Below are positions 29,700-39,072 of a DNA stretch of 64,000 nt, in pieces; the first letter of the stretch is position 1, and each line of letters starts with the position of its first letter. The notes beneath the pieces were generated by a model. It worked only from the letters and a program-made list of their open reading frames with translations. It had not been told where the DNA came from and searched no databases. Both the position numbers and the translations under genes were made by a program. Location of the stretch: contig NZ_LMJE01000001.1 of assembly GCF_001429245.1 (NCBI RefSeq), positions 125,186-189,185 on the forward strand, written 5' to 3'. This DNA is from Rhizobium sp. Root274. Lineage in GTDB: Bacteria > Pseudomonadota > Alphaproteobacteria > Rhizobiales > Rhizobiaceae.

Positions 29700-30713
29700 T
29701 CACGCCAGCTCGGCGCGCGCCTCAAGATACCACTCGACGAAAGCCCTGACGCCTTCTTCAAGCCGTGTCGACGGCGTGTAGCCTGTCAGCGCCTGCATCA
29801 GCGCTGGGCTCGCAAAGGTGCGCGGCACATCGCCCTGCTGCATCGGCAACATCTGGCGTTTGGCCGGGCGGCCGATCGCCTTTTCGACGATGTCGACGAA
29901 ATCGAGCAGGTTTTCCGGCTGACCGCCGCCGATGTTAACGACGCGGAACGGTGCCTGGCGCGACAGGGTTTCGACGCGGTCATCCGCCACACGATTGGAT
30001 TCGTCCGGGGCCACATGTGACAGGCGGATGATCGCCTCCACCAGATCTTCAACATAAGTGAAGTCGCGGCTCATCTGGCCCTGGCCATAGATCTCGATCG
30101 GCTGATCGTTGAGGATCCTGTCGACGAACTTGAACAGCGCCATGTCCGGACGGCCCCAGGGGCCGTAGACCGTGAAGAAGCGGAAGGCGGTCGTCGGGGT
30201 CTTGTGGAGATGGGCGTGGCTATGGGCGATCAGTTCCATCGACTTCTTGGTCGCCGCATATATGGTGAGCGGCTCATCGGTGCGGTCGGTCTCGTGGAAC
30301 GGCACCGTCGGGCTCGCGCCATAGATTGATGAGGTCGAGGCCAGCATCAGGTGCTTCACCTTGTGGCGCTCGGCCAGATCGATGATGTTCCACGAACCCT
30401 GAACATTGGAGCTCAGGTAGGATTGCGGATTCTCGATGCTGTAGCGAACGCCGGCCTGGGCCGCGAGATGGACGATGATCTCGGGATTGGCCTTGGCAAC
30501 CGCCCCTTCAAGGGCTGCCCGATCCTCGAGCATGGCGATCACGGGCGTGAAAGCCGGATATTGCGCAAGGGCTGCATGGCGCATGTGCTTGAGCTTGACG
30601 TTGTAGTAGGGCGTCACGCCGTCGAAGCCTACAACCTCGTGGCCCTCCGCCAGAAGGCGACGGGCCAGATGGAAGCCGATGAAGCCGGCCGTGCCGGTGA
30701 TGAAATAGCGCAT
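29700..30713 (-). CDS. lpsL: NAD-dependent epimerase, UDP-glucuronate 4-epimerase type
   Basis: A 337-residue short-chain dehydrogenase-fold epimerase that probably converts UDP-glucuronate to UDP-galacturonate for surface polysaccharide. It shows the Rossmann motif [13 protein letters not shown] at the N terminus, the substrate region ASTSSIYG, and the catalytic YAATKKSME (Tyr and Lys). The start ATG 30713 is one base past the ugd stop, so product of Ugd is passed to the next enzyme of the same transcript. The longer frame to 30761 lies inside ugd and was not used. The symbol follows S. meliloti usage for this enzyme type. Confidence 0.82.
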   Translation of the reverse strand: MRYFITGTAGFIGFHLARRLLAEGHEVVGFDGVTPYYNVKLKHMRHAALAQYPAFTPVIAMLEDRAALEGAVAKANPEIIVHLAAQAGVRYSIENPQSYLSSNVQGSWNIIDLAERHKVKHLMLASTSSIYGASPTVPFHETDRTDEPLTIYAATKKSMELIAHSHAHLHKTPTTAFRFFTVYGPWGRPDMALFKFVDRILNDQPIEIYGQGQMSRDFTYVEDLVEAIIRLSHVAPDESNRVADDRVETLSRQAPFRVVNIGGGQPENLLDFVDIVEKAIGRPAKRQMLPMQQGDVPRTFASPALMQALTGYTPSTRLEEGVRAFVEWYLEARAELA

Positions 30714-30714
30714 G

Positions 30715-32031
30715 TCAGGCCTTCGCCTTCCGCTTGCCGACGGGGAAATGGGCAAAGCCATATTTCGCCATTTCTTCCGACTTGTAGATATTGCGCAGGT
30801 CGACGATGACCGGCACCTTCATCTCCGTTTTCAGGCGGCGGAAGTCCAGCGCCCGGAACTCGTCCCATTCGGTGACGACAACCACGGCCTCGGCACCGGC
30901 TGCGACCTCGTAGGGGTTCTTGCCATAGACGACGGGCCCCAGCATTGACCGGGCTGCTTCCATGCCTTCGGGATCGAACACATGCACGTCGGCACCGCCA
31001 TCGAGGAGCGCCTGCACGATCGTGATCGAAGGCGCGTCGCGCATGTCGTCGGTGTTCGGCTTGAAGGTGAGCCCGAGCACAGCGATCTTTTTGCCGCGGA
31101 CGGAACCACCACAGGCGGCGATCACCTTGCGGCCCATGGCGCGCTTGCGATTGTCGTTGATGGCAACCGTCGTCTCGATCAAACGCAAGGGGCTGTCGAA
31201 ATCTTGGGCGGTCTTGACCAGCGCCAGCGTGTCCTTCGGGAAGCAGGAGCCACCATAGCCGGGGCCGGCATGGAGGAACTTGTCGCCGATGCGCTTGTCC
31301 ATGCCGATGCCCTTGGCAACCTTCTGCACGTCGGCGCCGATCTGCTCGCAGAGGTCGGCAATCTCGTTGATGAAGGTGATCTTCATCGCCAGGAAGGCGT
31401 TGGCCGCGTATTTGATCAGTTCGGACGTGCGGCGTTCGCAGAAATAGAGCGGCGCTTCGTTCAGATAAAGGGGGCGATACACTTCGCGCATGATGTCGAT
31501 GGCGCGTTCGTCTTCCGAACCGATGACGATCCGATCAGGGCGCTTGAAGTCGGAGATTGCAGCGCCTTCGCGCAGGAATTCCGGATTGGAAACGACTTTG
31601 ATGTCCTTTTCCGGAAACTCTTCCCGGAAGATGCGCTCGATCTCGTCGCCCGTGCCGACGGGCACGGTGGACTTGGTGACGACCACGGTGAAGCCAGTGA
31701 CGGCAGCTGCGATCTCGCGGGCAGCGGCATAGACATATGAGAGGTCCGCATGGCCATCGCCACGGCGCGAGGGCGTGCCGACCGCGATGAAGACGACATC
31801 GGCATCGGCGACCGGCTGTGCGAGATCCAGCGAGAAGCTCAGACGTCCGGCCTGCCGGTTATGGGCAATGATGGCATCGAGGCCAGGCTCGAATATCGGG
31901 ACTTCGCCCCGTTCCAGTGCCTCGATCTTGTCTGCGGACTTGTCCACGCAGATCACCTGATGGCCAAAATCCGCCAGGCAGGCTCCCGAGACCAGGCCAA
32001 CATAGCCCGAACCAATCATTACAATGCGCAT
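30715..32031 (-). CDS. ugd: UDP-glucose 6-dehydrogenase
   Basis: Oxidises UDP-glucose to UDP-glucuronate with two NAD (438 residues). It has the N-terminal NAD motif [19 protein letters not shown] (about 5-23), the catalytic Cys in [15 protein letters not shown] (about residue 260), and the C-terminal UDP-binding domain ([18 protein letters not shown]). It is the first gene of a two-gene unit with the 4-epimerase, supplying uronic acid sugars. Often called rkpK or exoF-like ugd in rhizobia. Confidence 0.94.
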   Translation of the reverse strand: MRIVMIGSGYVGLVSGACLADFGHQVICVDKSADKIEALERGEVPIFEPGLDAIIAHNRQAGRLSFSLDLAQPVADADVVFIAVGTPSRRGDGHADLSYVYAAAREIAAAVTGFTVVVTKSTVPVGTGDEIERIFREEFPEKDIKVVSNPEFLREGAAISDFKRPDRIVIGSEDERAIDIMREVYRPLYLNEAPLYFCERRTSELIKYAANAFLAMKITFINEIADLCEQIGADVQKVAKGIGMDKRIGDKFLHAGPGYGGSCFPKDTLALVKTAQDFDSPLRLIETTVAINDNRKRAMGRKVIAACGGSVRGKKIAVLGLTFKPNTDDMRDAPSITIVQALLDGGADVHVFDPEGMEAARSMLGPVVYGKNPYEVAAGAEAVVVVTEWDEFRALDFRRLKTEMKVPVIVDLRNIYKSEEMAKYGFAHFPVGKRKAKA

Positions 32032-32245
32032 TCAACACCTATCGTTCTAGCGTCACTCATCAAGCCGCCCCTTCCCGGTTCCCACATGGAACATCGGATG
32101 CGACACGAAGATGACGAACCGCCGAGCGGGCGCCCGGTTCGCCGGGCACGGAGATAAACTTGCACAGGCAGGGAAAACCTGCCGCTGCTGCAGAGAGGGA
32201 ACTACCCTTGGCAGCGGCGACAGTCAAAGAAAATGCGCGCAGGAA

Positions 32246-33574
32246 TCAGGCTGGTGCGGAGAGGTTTTCCCGCAGTCTCTTGTGCTCCGCTTCATCGAGC
32301 GAGAAATTCCACATGATGGCGATAGCGGCGAGCTTTGGCAGGATCGGCAGGAAGGCGTAGAGCATGCCCAGGGCCTCGATCGCCTGAGGCGTCTGGATAA
32401 CGCCCTGATCACCGCTGAAGCCTGCAAGATCGAGCAGCGGAAAGACAATGCCGGCCGAGAGCGCGACGGAAAACTTCGTGACGAAACTCCAGGCGGCGAA
32501 GTAAAGGCCGGACCGCTGCTCGCCGGACGCAACCGTGTCGTTATCCACCACATCGGCCTGAATGGCCGGCGGCAGAGTGAGATCGAAGCCCAGCAACAGA
32601 CCGGTCGCCACGCAGACCGCTGTGAAGGGGATGACATCACCTTCCCCGAGGAAGCCGGCGACGGAAAAGATGGCGCAGGCTGCGAGCATGGCAAGGCACC
32701 ATGCTCGGTGCTTGCCAAACCGGCGGGCCATCGCAACGGCAATCGGTACGCCGGCCACAGCGCACAGAAAATAGGTAAATAGCAAAGGACCTTGCAGCTC
32801 CGGTGCACCCAGACACTTGCCAACGAAGTAGATGAAGAGCGAGGCCGGCACGGCATTGGCAAAACTGTTGAGGAGGAAGGCGGAGACCAGACGCAGAAAG
32901 GGTCCGTTGCGGCGGAGATGGGCCGCTCCCTCTCTCAGGGACAGGCGCCGCGTCGACAGGTCTGAGGGTTCCGGCACCATGGTCACGGCAATTATCGCGG
33001 CAATCGGCAGCACGATGGCGATGAAAACGGCCAGCCAGGCAAGGCCGTGGAAACCGGTTGCCGAGTTCAACCCACCGAGAAAGGGCAGCGTGATCGCCAG
33101 CAGCGAGCCGATCAGCGTGGCGCTCTCACGCCATCCCGACAGGCGCACCCGCGCCTGATAGCCGGTGGCGAGCTCCGCTCCCCAGGCGGTGTAGGGCAAA
33201 AGAGACCAGGTGGCACCGAGTGAGAGCGCCGTTCCCCACAAAGCGAGGTACAGGATACCCGCATCAGAGGGTGGCCAAAACAGCATGAACGCCGAAAAGG
33301 CAGTCAGCGGGATCGACATCGCAAAGAAGAAGCGGCGGCGGCCATAGCGCGAGCGCACGCGGTCGGAGAGCCAACCGAAGAGCGGGTCGGTGACGGCGTC
33401 GACCATCCGGATTGCCAGCAACAGGGCACCGATTGCGGCGAGCGAAATGCCGAAATTGTCGGCATAGAAACTGGGCACCACGATATAGAAGGGCAGCGCG
33501 ATCGCGGCGAGCGGCAGGGCCGGCAGAGCGTAGAGCGCCAGACGGCCGTTTCCCGGTTCGTCATGATGGGTCAT
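32246..33574 (-). CDS. MFS transporter, GPH (melibiose permease-like) family
   Basis: A 442-residue inner-membrane protein with about 12 membrane segments. The first cytoplasmic loop DPLFGWLSDRVRSRYGRRR matches the glycoside-pentoside-hexuronide:cation symporter signature, as does the start region. Substrate is unknown; sugars or uronides are typical for the family, and the adjacent uronate genes (ugd, epimerase) may or may not be related. The start ATG 33574 has CAGGAG nine bases upstream. Confidence 0.82.
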   Translation of the reverse strand: MTHHDEPGNGRLALYALPALPLAAIALPFYIVVPSFYADNFGISLAAIGALLLAIRMVDAVTDPLFGWLSDRVRSRYGRRRFFFAMSIPLTAFSAFMLFWPPSDAGILYLALWGTALSLGATWSLLPYTAWGAELATGYQARVRLSGWRESATLIGSLLAITLPFLGGLNSATGFHGLAWLAVFIAIVLPIAAIIAVTMVPEPSDLSTRRLSLREGAAHLRRNGPFLRLVSAFLLNSFANAVPASLFIYFVGKCLGAPELQGPLLFTYFLCAVAGVPIAVAMARRFGKHRAWCLAMLAACAIFSVAGFLGEGDVIPFTAVCVATGLLLGFDLTLPPAIQADVVDNDTVASGEQRSGLYFAAWSFVTKFSVALSAGIVFPLLDLAGFSGDQGVIQTPQAIEALGMLYAFLPILPKLAAIAIMWNFSLDEAEHKRLRENLSAPA

Positions 33575-33614
33575 GCGTGCTCCTGTTCAACGTTCTGGTC
33601 TCTTCCCGCCATGG

Positions 33615-33779
33615 TCAGGAGGCGGGAGAAACCTGGGACTTGCCCACACGCCGGCACCGCTCGGAACAATAGACGACCCGGTCCCAATCCCGCTCCCATT
33701 TCTTGCGCCAGGTAAATGGCCGGTTGCAGGCGGGGCAGGTCTTGGCGGGCAGTTCGCTTTTGCGGATCATTTTGGGCAT
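33615..33779 (-). CDS. DUF2256 family small zinc-binding-type protein
   Basis: A 54-residue protein beginning [20 protein letters not shown]. It has the DUF2256 pattern: CPxC, then [19 protein letters not shown] and a second Cys pair (YCSERC), so four Cys are spaced to bind one zinc ion. This small family is often encoded next to cryptochrome/photolyase genes in other bacteria; none is present here. It lies 40 bases upstream of the MFS gene on the same strand. The function is unknown. Confidence 0.85.
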   Translation of the reverse strand: MPKMIRKSELPAKTCPACNRPFTWRKKWERDWDRVVYCSERCRRVGKSQVSPAS

Positions 33780-33909
33780 GGAAGATTTGTCTGGTTTCTC
33801 CTCACCACTTCGCGCAGTATCCGGATTTGGATCACAAAGCCCTGTTGAAGCTTGCCACCCCCTGCCCCAATTGCTAGCTCACAGGCACAATCACGGGAGA
33901 GACTTTTAC

Positions 33910-34896
33910 ATGAGACAGCATTCCTTCGGCCGCACGGAATTCACCGTCAGCGATATCGGCTTCGGCGCCTGGCAGATCGGTGGTTCCTGGGGCGAGGTTT
34001 CAGAGGCTGATGGCCGGGCCGCGCTCAATGCCGCACTGGACGCCGGCATGACCTTCGTCGACACCGCCGACGTCTATGGCGACGGGCGCTCGGAGAAGAT
34101 CATCGCCGACGTCTTGAAGGCACGCGGCGGCGCACGTCCGATGGTGGCGACAAAGGCCGGGCGCCGGCTCAATCCGCATGTTGCCGATGGCTATACCAAG
34201 GCGAATGTCGAGGGCTTCATCGACCGCTCGCTGCAGAACCTCGGCGTCGAGACGCTCGATCTCGTGCAGCTGCACTGCCCGCCGACCGAAGTCTATTACC
34301 GCCCGGAGATGTTCGAGGGGCTCGAAGAGATCCGCAAGGCCGGAAAAATCAAGCATTACGGCGTGTCGGTCGAAAAAGTCGAGGAAGCCCTGAAGGCGAT
34401 CGAATATCCGGGAGTCACGTCGGTGCAGATCATCTTCAACATGTTCCGCCAGCGCGCCGCAGGCCTGTTCTTCCAGGAAGCCAAGCGCCGCAACGTGGCG
34501 GTCATCGCTCGTGTACCGCTCGCGAGCGGTCTGCTCTCGGGCAAGATCACGGCTGCGACCCAGTTTGCGGCCGAGGACCATCGCAACTTCAACCGCAATG
34601 GCGAGGCTTTTGATGTCGGCGAGACCTTCGCGGGCGTGCCGTTCGAAACAGGACTCGCAGCCGTCGAGGAGATCCGCAAGCTGGTGCCGGAAGGGGCTTC
34701 CATGGCGCAGTTCGCGCTGCGCTGGATCCTGATGCACGAGGCCGTTACGGTGGTGATACCCGGCGCCCGCAATGGCGAGCAGGCCAAGGCCAATGCCGCC
34801 GCCTCCGATCTTCCGGCGATCTCGGCGGATGTGATGGCGGCAGCCAAGGATACCTATGACCGACTGATTGCACCGCATGTGCATCACCGCTGGTAA
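33910..34896 (+). CDS. Aldo/keto reductase
   Basis: A 328-residue TIM-barrel NADPH oxidoreductase. The catalytic tetrad is visible: Asp and Tyr in DTADVYGDGRSE, Lys in VATKAGRR and His in VQLHCPP; the C-terminal cofactor site is VVIPGARNGEQAKANA. The start ATG 33910 has GGGAGAG eight bases upstream; the longer frame has no support. Physiological substrate unknown; related proteins reduce sugars or small aldehydes. It is transcribed on its own, convergent with the phytase-like gene. Confidence 0.88.
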   Translation: MRQHSFGRTEFTVSDIGFGAWQIGGSWGEVSEADGRAALNAALDAGMTFVDTADVYGDGRSEKIIADVLKARGGARPMVATKAGRRLNPHVADGYTKANVEGFIDRSLQNLGVETLDLVQLHCPPTEVYYRPEMFEGLEEIRKAGKIKHYGVSVEKVEEALKAIEYPGVTSVQIIFNMFRQRAAGLFFQEAKRRNVAVIARVPLASGLLSGKITAATQFAAEDHRNFNRNGEAFDVGETFAGVPFETGLAAVEEIRKLVPEGASMAQFALRWILMHEAVTVVIPGARNGEQAKANAAASDLPAISADVMAAAKDTYDRLIAPHVHHRW

Positions 34897-34925
34897 GCGG
34901 CACGGAGAAACTGTCTCAAACGAAA

Positions 34926-34955
34926 AGAGGCCGGGTGAGCGATCACCCGGCCTCT
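34926..34955 (-). terminator. Bidirectional terminator between convergent genes
   Basis: A perfect 12-pair stem AGAGGCCGGGTG / CACCCGGCCTCT with a six-base loop lies between the stop codons of the aldo/keto reductase and the phytase-like gene. On the minus strand it is followed by TTTTCG, so it mainly ends the leftward transcript, but it can serve both. Confidence 0.88.
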
Positions 34956-34980
34956 CTCGTTCACTGCTATGATCTGACGA

Positions 34981-37179
34981 TCAGTTGGTGCCTTGCAGGT
35001 TCACTTCCCAGAACAGGGTTTCGCCGGAGGAGTCATCCACGCCGTCATTGTCGGTGACCGCAAAGGCCTTGCCGCTCGCGTCGAAAGTGAAGCCTTCGAG
35101 CTTGTCGACGACATAGCCGTTGGTTGCAGCCTTCAGGTCGGGCAGGAAATCATGCACTTCGTGCTTGGTGATGACAGGCAGCGCTTCGCCGATCTTGGCC
35201 GGCTTCAGGTCGGCGATATCGACCGAATAGAGCTTCTTCAGCTTGGCATTGTCGCCAACCTGGTTGTCGCGCTCGACGATATAGAGTTTGCCGTCATGGG
35301 CAGAGATTTCGGAAAGGCCGACCCAGCCTTCACCAGCCTTTTCCAGCGGATAGTGCACGGCGCCCCATTCCTTGGACTTCGGGTTGTAGGACAGGAGCTT
35401 GACAAGCCCTTTGTCGTCGTCACCCCATTCGCGCTGCACCGCCATCCAAAGCGTCATGTCGTCGCCGGTGCCGACGCTGGTGATGCCTTCCAGGCCGAAG
35501 CGGGTCTGGCCGGCCAAGAGTTCGACCGGGAAGCCGATCTCGGCCTTGATCTCACCCTTGTCGTCGACATTGTAGATGCCATGGCCGACGAGCTTGGCCG
35601 GATCGCCTTCGGAGGCGAGCCAGAAGCCGCCCTTGCCGTCCAGCGTGATGCCTTCGATGTCGAGCTTCTGGGCAGCCTGACCGCCACGGGTGACCGGTAG
35701 GGCCTTGGTGATGACCGCCGGCTTTTGGCTGGCGTTGACTGTGAAGATCGTCGGCTGGGCCGAATAGAAGCTGTCGTTGACGGCGTAAAGCTGGCCGACC
35801 TTTTCGGCATCGCCGACGAGACCCGAGAGCGCACCCCAGCCGATCGGCGCGCCGTCGACGATGTCCGAGCGGAGCATTGGATAGGCGGGCATGCCTTCCG
35901 CCAGTTGATAGAGCATCACATGCGAACGCACGCCGCCGTCTTCGCCGAGATCGAGCTCATTGGCGGTGGCAAGCAGATTGCGGCCCGGGATGGCAACGGC
36001 GCCCTCAGGCGAAATGCCCGACGGCAGCAGCTGAACGAGTTCCGGATCGGCGCCCGTGTCCTTGTAGACGGCGGCGATCGAGCCACGCTCGGAGAGCACG
36101 AAGAAATATTTCTGGTCGCCGAAGGTTGCGGCTTCCAAACCTTCGAGTTCGACGCCCTTGGATTTTGCGCGTTTGTCGGGGAAATGGCCGATCTGGGCAA
36201 TGGCGAGTTCGAGCGACGGACCGGACTCGTAAATTTCCTTGCCGGTCTTGTCGAAGATGGTGAAGCTGCGCGAGCCGCCCTTCCAGTCGCCTTCGTTGGC
36301 GATGACGATGCGGTTGTCGTCCAACCACTTCACCGCATCCGGCTCGCGAGCCACGCCTTCCTTGCTGCCGGTAAACTTCAAGGCGCCATCGGACTTCGTG
36401 TCGATGCCTGCCAGATCCACCTTGCCGGCGGAGAAATGCGCCTTCAGTTCGCCGGTCTTGCCGTCGACGATGGCGATGTGGTTGTTTTCCTGCAGCGTCA
36501 CGGCGATCTCGCCGAGGCTGTTGATCGCGACGAATTCCGGCTCCGGATCTTCGGGGGCGATTTCGGAAAGGCCTGTCAGGGCGACGTGCTTGATCGTGGC
36601 GCAATCGACAACACCGTCCTTCAGCGATGCGATGACCAGGTCACCGGCGGGCATCTGCGGCAGGTCGCCGTCATTGACGTCTTCGTCGCGCTCGTTTTCG
36701 ATCGCAACGGCCACGAAGCTCTTGTCATTGGAGACGGCAACCGAGTCGGGCTGGCCGCCGAGATCGCAGCTCGTCTCGATTGCCTTGGTCGCGATATCGA
36801 CGACAACAAGCTTGCCCGAGGGATTGGCCTTGTTTTCGGAGGTGTTGACGCCGGCGAGGACCTTGGCACCAGCAACGGCAACTGACGTAGGCTCACCACC
36901 TATCATCAGCGCGCCGGCAGCCTTCGGGGCCTTGGCATCCGTGATGTCGACGAAGCCGATCGCGCCCAGCGGGCTGTCGGAATAGATGAGTGTGTTGCCG
37001 TCTTCCGTCGCCGTCACGATTTCAGCGGAGGTCGTCGACAGCTTGTCCTTGTCGGACGGAAGATTGCTGGCGACCGGGAAGGCCGCGATGCGGTTGAAGA
37101 CCTGCTCGGCTACGGCCGGCATGGCGACCGATGCCAGAAGTGCGGCAGTTACGGCCGCGCGTGTAAGACCTGATGTCAT
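34981..37179 (-). CDS. Secreted esterase-like/phytase-like protein
   Basis: A 732-residue exported protein with a clean signal peptide (cleavage after about residue 24, AVA-EQVF). The first half resembles a beta-propeller of repeated VAVAGAKVLAG / SVAVSNDKSFVAV blades, and the second half is the phytase-like domain (esterase-like activity of phytase family) with DIEGITLDGKGGFWLASEG and GLEGITSVGTGDDMTLW. It probably acts on phosphorylated compounds in the periplasm or outside. A Pho box 54 bases upstream supports induction under phosphate starvation. True phytase activity is not shown by the sequence. Confidence 0.82.
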   Translation of the reverse strand: MTSGLTRAAVTAALLASVAMPAVAEQVFNRIAAFPVASNLPSDKDKLSTTSAEIVTATEDGNTLIYSDSPLGAIGFVDITDAKAPKAAGALMIGGEPTSVAVAGAKVLAGVNTSENKANPSGKLVVVDIATKAIETSCDLGGQPDSVAVSNDKSFVAVAIENERDEDVNDGDLPQMPAGDLVIASLKDGVVDCATIKHVALTGLSEIAPEDPEPEFVAINSLGEIAVTLQENNHIAIVDGKTGELKAHFSAGKVDLAGIDTKSDGALKFTGSKEGVAREPDAVKWLDDNRIVIANEGDWKGGSRSFTIFDKTGKEIYESGPSLELAIAQIGHFPDKRAKSKGVELEGLEAATFGDQKYFFVLSERGSIAAVYKDTGADPELVQLLPSGISPEGAVAIPGRNLLATANELDLGEDGGVRSHVMLYQLAEGMPAYPMLRSDIVDGAPIGWGALSGLVGDAEKVGQLYAVNDSFYSAQPTIFTVNASQKPAVITKALPVTRGGQAAQKLDIEGITLDGKGGFWLASEGDPAKLVGHGIYNVDDKGEIKAEIGFPVELLAGQTRFGLEGITSVGTGDDMTLWMAVQREWGDDDKGLVKLLSYNPKSKEWGAVHYPLEKAGEGWVGLSEISAHDGKLYIVERDNQVGDNAKLKKLYSVDIADLKPAKIGEALPVITKHEVHDFLPDLKAATNGYVVDKLEGFTFDASGKAFAVTDNDGVDDSSGETLFWEVNLQGTN

Positions 37180-37232
37180 GGGGGAACCTCCTGTTGCCGA
37201 AGAATGGAACAGGAGGCTTTTGCGTCACCCGG

Positions 37233-37250
37233 ATTACAGGCACATGACAA
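37233..37250 (-). promoter_or_regulatory. Pho box (PhoB binding site)
   Basis: On the minus strand TTGTCAT-GTGC-CTGTAAT gives two 7-base repeats with a 4-base spacer; against the consensus CTGTCAT-N4-CTGTCAT it has 12 of 14 matches (12 of 14 repeat positions). It lies 54 bases upstream of the start codon of the phytase-like gene, the usual place for a PhoB site that replaces the -35 element. Confidence 0.7.
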
Positions 37251-37259
37251 TCATCCGCT

Positions 37260-38159
37260 TCAGCCCGGAGCTGTCTCGCGCCTTGCTTCCCGAAGCATCA
37301 GAAACAGTGAAGCGCCGAGAATGAGCAACGCGCCGAGCCAGAGATAACCGCTCGGGGCGTAACCGAAGACCAGCCAGCCGGCAAAGACGTTGAGCGGCAG
37401 CTTCAAATCATCGAAGGGCTGAACATAGGCGGCATCGGCGGCGTTGTAGGCGAGCGTCAGGAGGTACTGGCCAATGGCCGTCAGCAGACCGGCGGCAAGC
37501 AACAGCCAGAGTGCCAGGCCTTCCGGCACGGCAAAGCCGGAGGCCGCAGCCAGACCCGCATTGATCGGCGTCAGCAGAACGAGCAGCCAGACGGTCACCG
37601 TCTCCGGCGCCTCGTAATGCGTGAGGTTCTTCATGATGAGCGAGGAGCCGCCCCAGAGCAGCGCCGAGAGGACCGGCAGGAGGGCTGCCAGCGTGAATGT
37701 GTCCGACCAGGGCTGGAGGATGATCATGGCGCCGGTGAAACCGGCCAGCGTCGCCAGCCAGCGGTCGCGACCGACGGTCTCGCCGAGAAACAGGCGTGCC
37801 CCGATGATGATGAAGAAGGGTGAGGTCATGACCAGAGCAATCGCCTGCCAGATCGGTACGGTCGCAAGCCCCGTCACCCAGGCCTGAACGCCGAAGGCGG
37901 CGAGCAGGACGCGCAGGATGTGGCGGACGGGATAAGCCGTCTTCATGGCGCGCAGGCCGAGGCGAACGAGCAGAGGCAGCGAGAGGATCAGTGCAAAGCC
38001 GTATTGCCAGAAAGCTGTTGAGGCGGGTGGGAAGTGGAGCGTCATGGCCAGCCACTGGGTCACGACGTTCAGGGCGGCAAACGCGATGCCGGCGAGAACC
38101 ATATAACCGGCGCCGATCACGGCGCGGGAACGCAGAAGCGTTGCGGAACTCTGATTCAT
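37260..38159 (-). CDS. ribN: RibN-type riboflavin transporter (EamA/DMT family)
   Basis: A 299-residue inner-membrane protein with ten membrane segments in two EamA repeats. The DMT family covers many substrates, but the FMN riboswitch directly upstream identifies this as a riboflavin (flavin) importer of the RibN type described in Rhizobium leguminosarum. Start ATG 38159 follows an AAGGA ribosome binding site eight bases away, which is itself buried in a hairpin (38168-38184). Repression by FMN is expected. Confidence 0.88.
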   Translation of the reverse strand: MNQSSATLLRSRAVIGAGYMVLAGIAFAALNVVTQWLAMTLHFPPASTAFWQYGFALILSLPLLVRLGLRAMKTAYPVRHILRVLLAAFGVQAWVTGLATVPIWQAIALVMTSPFFIIIGARLFLGETVGRDRWLATLAGFTGAMIILQPWSDTFTLAALLPVLSALLWGGSSLIMKNLTHYEAPETVTVWLLVLLTPINAGLAAASGFAVPEGLALWLLLAAGLLTAIGQYLLTLAYNAADAAYVQPFDDLKLPLNVFAGWLVFGYAPSGYLWLGALLILGASLFLMLREARRETAPG

Positions 38160-38167
38160 GTCTCTTT

Positions 38168-38184
38168 TCCTTTTTCCAAAAGGA
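38168..38184 (-). promoter_or_regulatory. Hairpin that sequesters the ribN ribosome binding site
   Basis: On the minus strand TCCTTTT-GGA-AAAAGGA forms a perfect seven-pair hairpin whose right arm contains the AAGGA Shine-Dalgarno sequence of ribN, ending eight bases before the ATG. It is a plausible expression platform for the upstream FMN riboswitch acting on translation. No intrinsic terminator is seen in the 138-base leader. Confidence 0.55.
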
Positions 38185-38297
38185 CCAACACAAATCAGGA
38201 CAGACGAGGACGACGAGGCCCTTCCCCGGATGGGGTTAAGCCACACGCAGCAGTGACGCCGACCGGAGCTCCGGTTGAAGCATCGCCACCTGACCTC

Positions 38298-38450
38298 GTT
38301 CTCTTTCATCCGGACTATACCGTCGGCTCCGGATTCACACCGGATCTGCTGACCCCAACCTCCTCCGTTTCCGGCAAGAATGACAGGCGCTCGCGGGCTT
38401 GGGGCCTTCCCCCTTACCGCCGGTGGGGAATTGCACCCCGCCCTGAGAAC
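38298..38450 (-). promoter_or_regulatory. FMN riboswitch (RFN element)
   Basis: On the minus strand the element opens with GTTCTCAGGGCGGGGTGCAA and closes with CCGGATGAAAGAGAACG; the terminal helix pairs GTTCTC with GAGAAC. The conserved cores CCCCACCGGCGG, GTCAGCAGATCCGGT and GAGCCGACGGTATAGTCC are all present in order, so the assignment is firm. It controls the flavin transporter 138 bases downstream. Confidence 0.97.
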
Positions 38451-38511
38451 GAATTGCCGGAAGACCCGGCATGACAGAGATAAGACAGAGTTTGCTGCAG
38501 CGCAAGATAAC

Positions 38512-38538
38512 AAAAAAGCCCGGCACGAGGCCGGGCTT
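38512..38538 (-). terminator. Terminator of hupB
   Basis: On the minus strand a stem AAGCCCGGC / GCCGGGCTT is followed by TTTTTTG. It lies about 50 bases after the hupB stop and just upstream of the FMN riboswitch, so it separates the two units. Confidence 0.9.
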
Positions 38539-38590
38539 CAGAGATGTCAGCTGACCATCGGCACCGAAGGGTGGCGACGGTCACGACGGA

Positions 38591-38866
38591 TCAGCTGTTG
38601 ACAGCGTCCTTCAGGCCCTTGCCGGCCGTGAACTTCGGAACGTTGCGAGCCGGGATATCGACTTCAGCGCCGGTGGACGGGTTACGGCCCTTGGAGGCTT
38701 CGCGACGGGCGACGGTGAAGGCGCCGAAGCCAGCGAGACGAATGTCGCCGCCGTTCTTCAGCTCGGCCTGGACCGTTTCAAAAACGGCATCAACGGCAGA
38801 GGCGGCGTCAGCCTTGGTCAGGCCAGCCTTCTCGGCGACCGCGGATACGAGTTCGTTCTTGTTCAT
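38591..38866 (-). CDS. hupB: DNA-binding protein HU
   Basis: Histone-like dimeric nucleoid protein of 91 residues. It begins MNKNELVSAVAEKAGL, has the dimer core and the DNA-bending arm with GRNPSTGAEVDIPARNVPKF, all typical. Start at ATG 38866 with AAAGGGTGG upstream. It follows lon on the same strand after about 200 bases, the order found in many proteobacteria. Confidence 0.96.
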   Translation of the reverse strand: MNKNELVSAVAEKAGLTKADAASAVDAVFETVQAELKNGGDIRLAGFGAFTVARREASKGRNPSTGAEVDIPARNVPKFTAGKGLKDAVNS

Positions 38867-39000
38867 GTTTCCACCCTTTCTGATTGGTATGAAACGACTC
38901 AAATGATTAAGTCGGGCGGAGAATACGAATGCTTCTGCCCTTCGCAACTCAAAAGCACCTGAAAGGCCCGGAAAACAAGCCGTTTAAGCGTGTTTTCACA

Positions 39001-39031
39001 AAAAAGGCTGGCATATTTGCCAGCCTTTTTT
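39001..39031 (-). terminator. Terminator of lon
   Basis: AAAAGGCTGGC / GCCAGCCTTTT is a perfect stem with an ATATTT loop flanked by A and T runs on both sides. It stands 42 bases after the lon stop codon and can end transcription in both directions. Confidence 0.92.
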
Positions 39032-39072
39032 GCGGATTTGGAGCTTTATGGCTCAACCATGGCAAAATCGCA

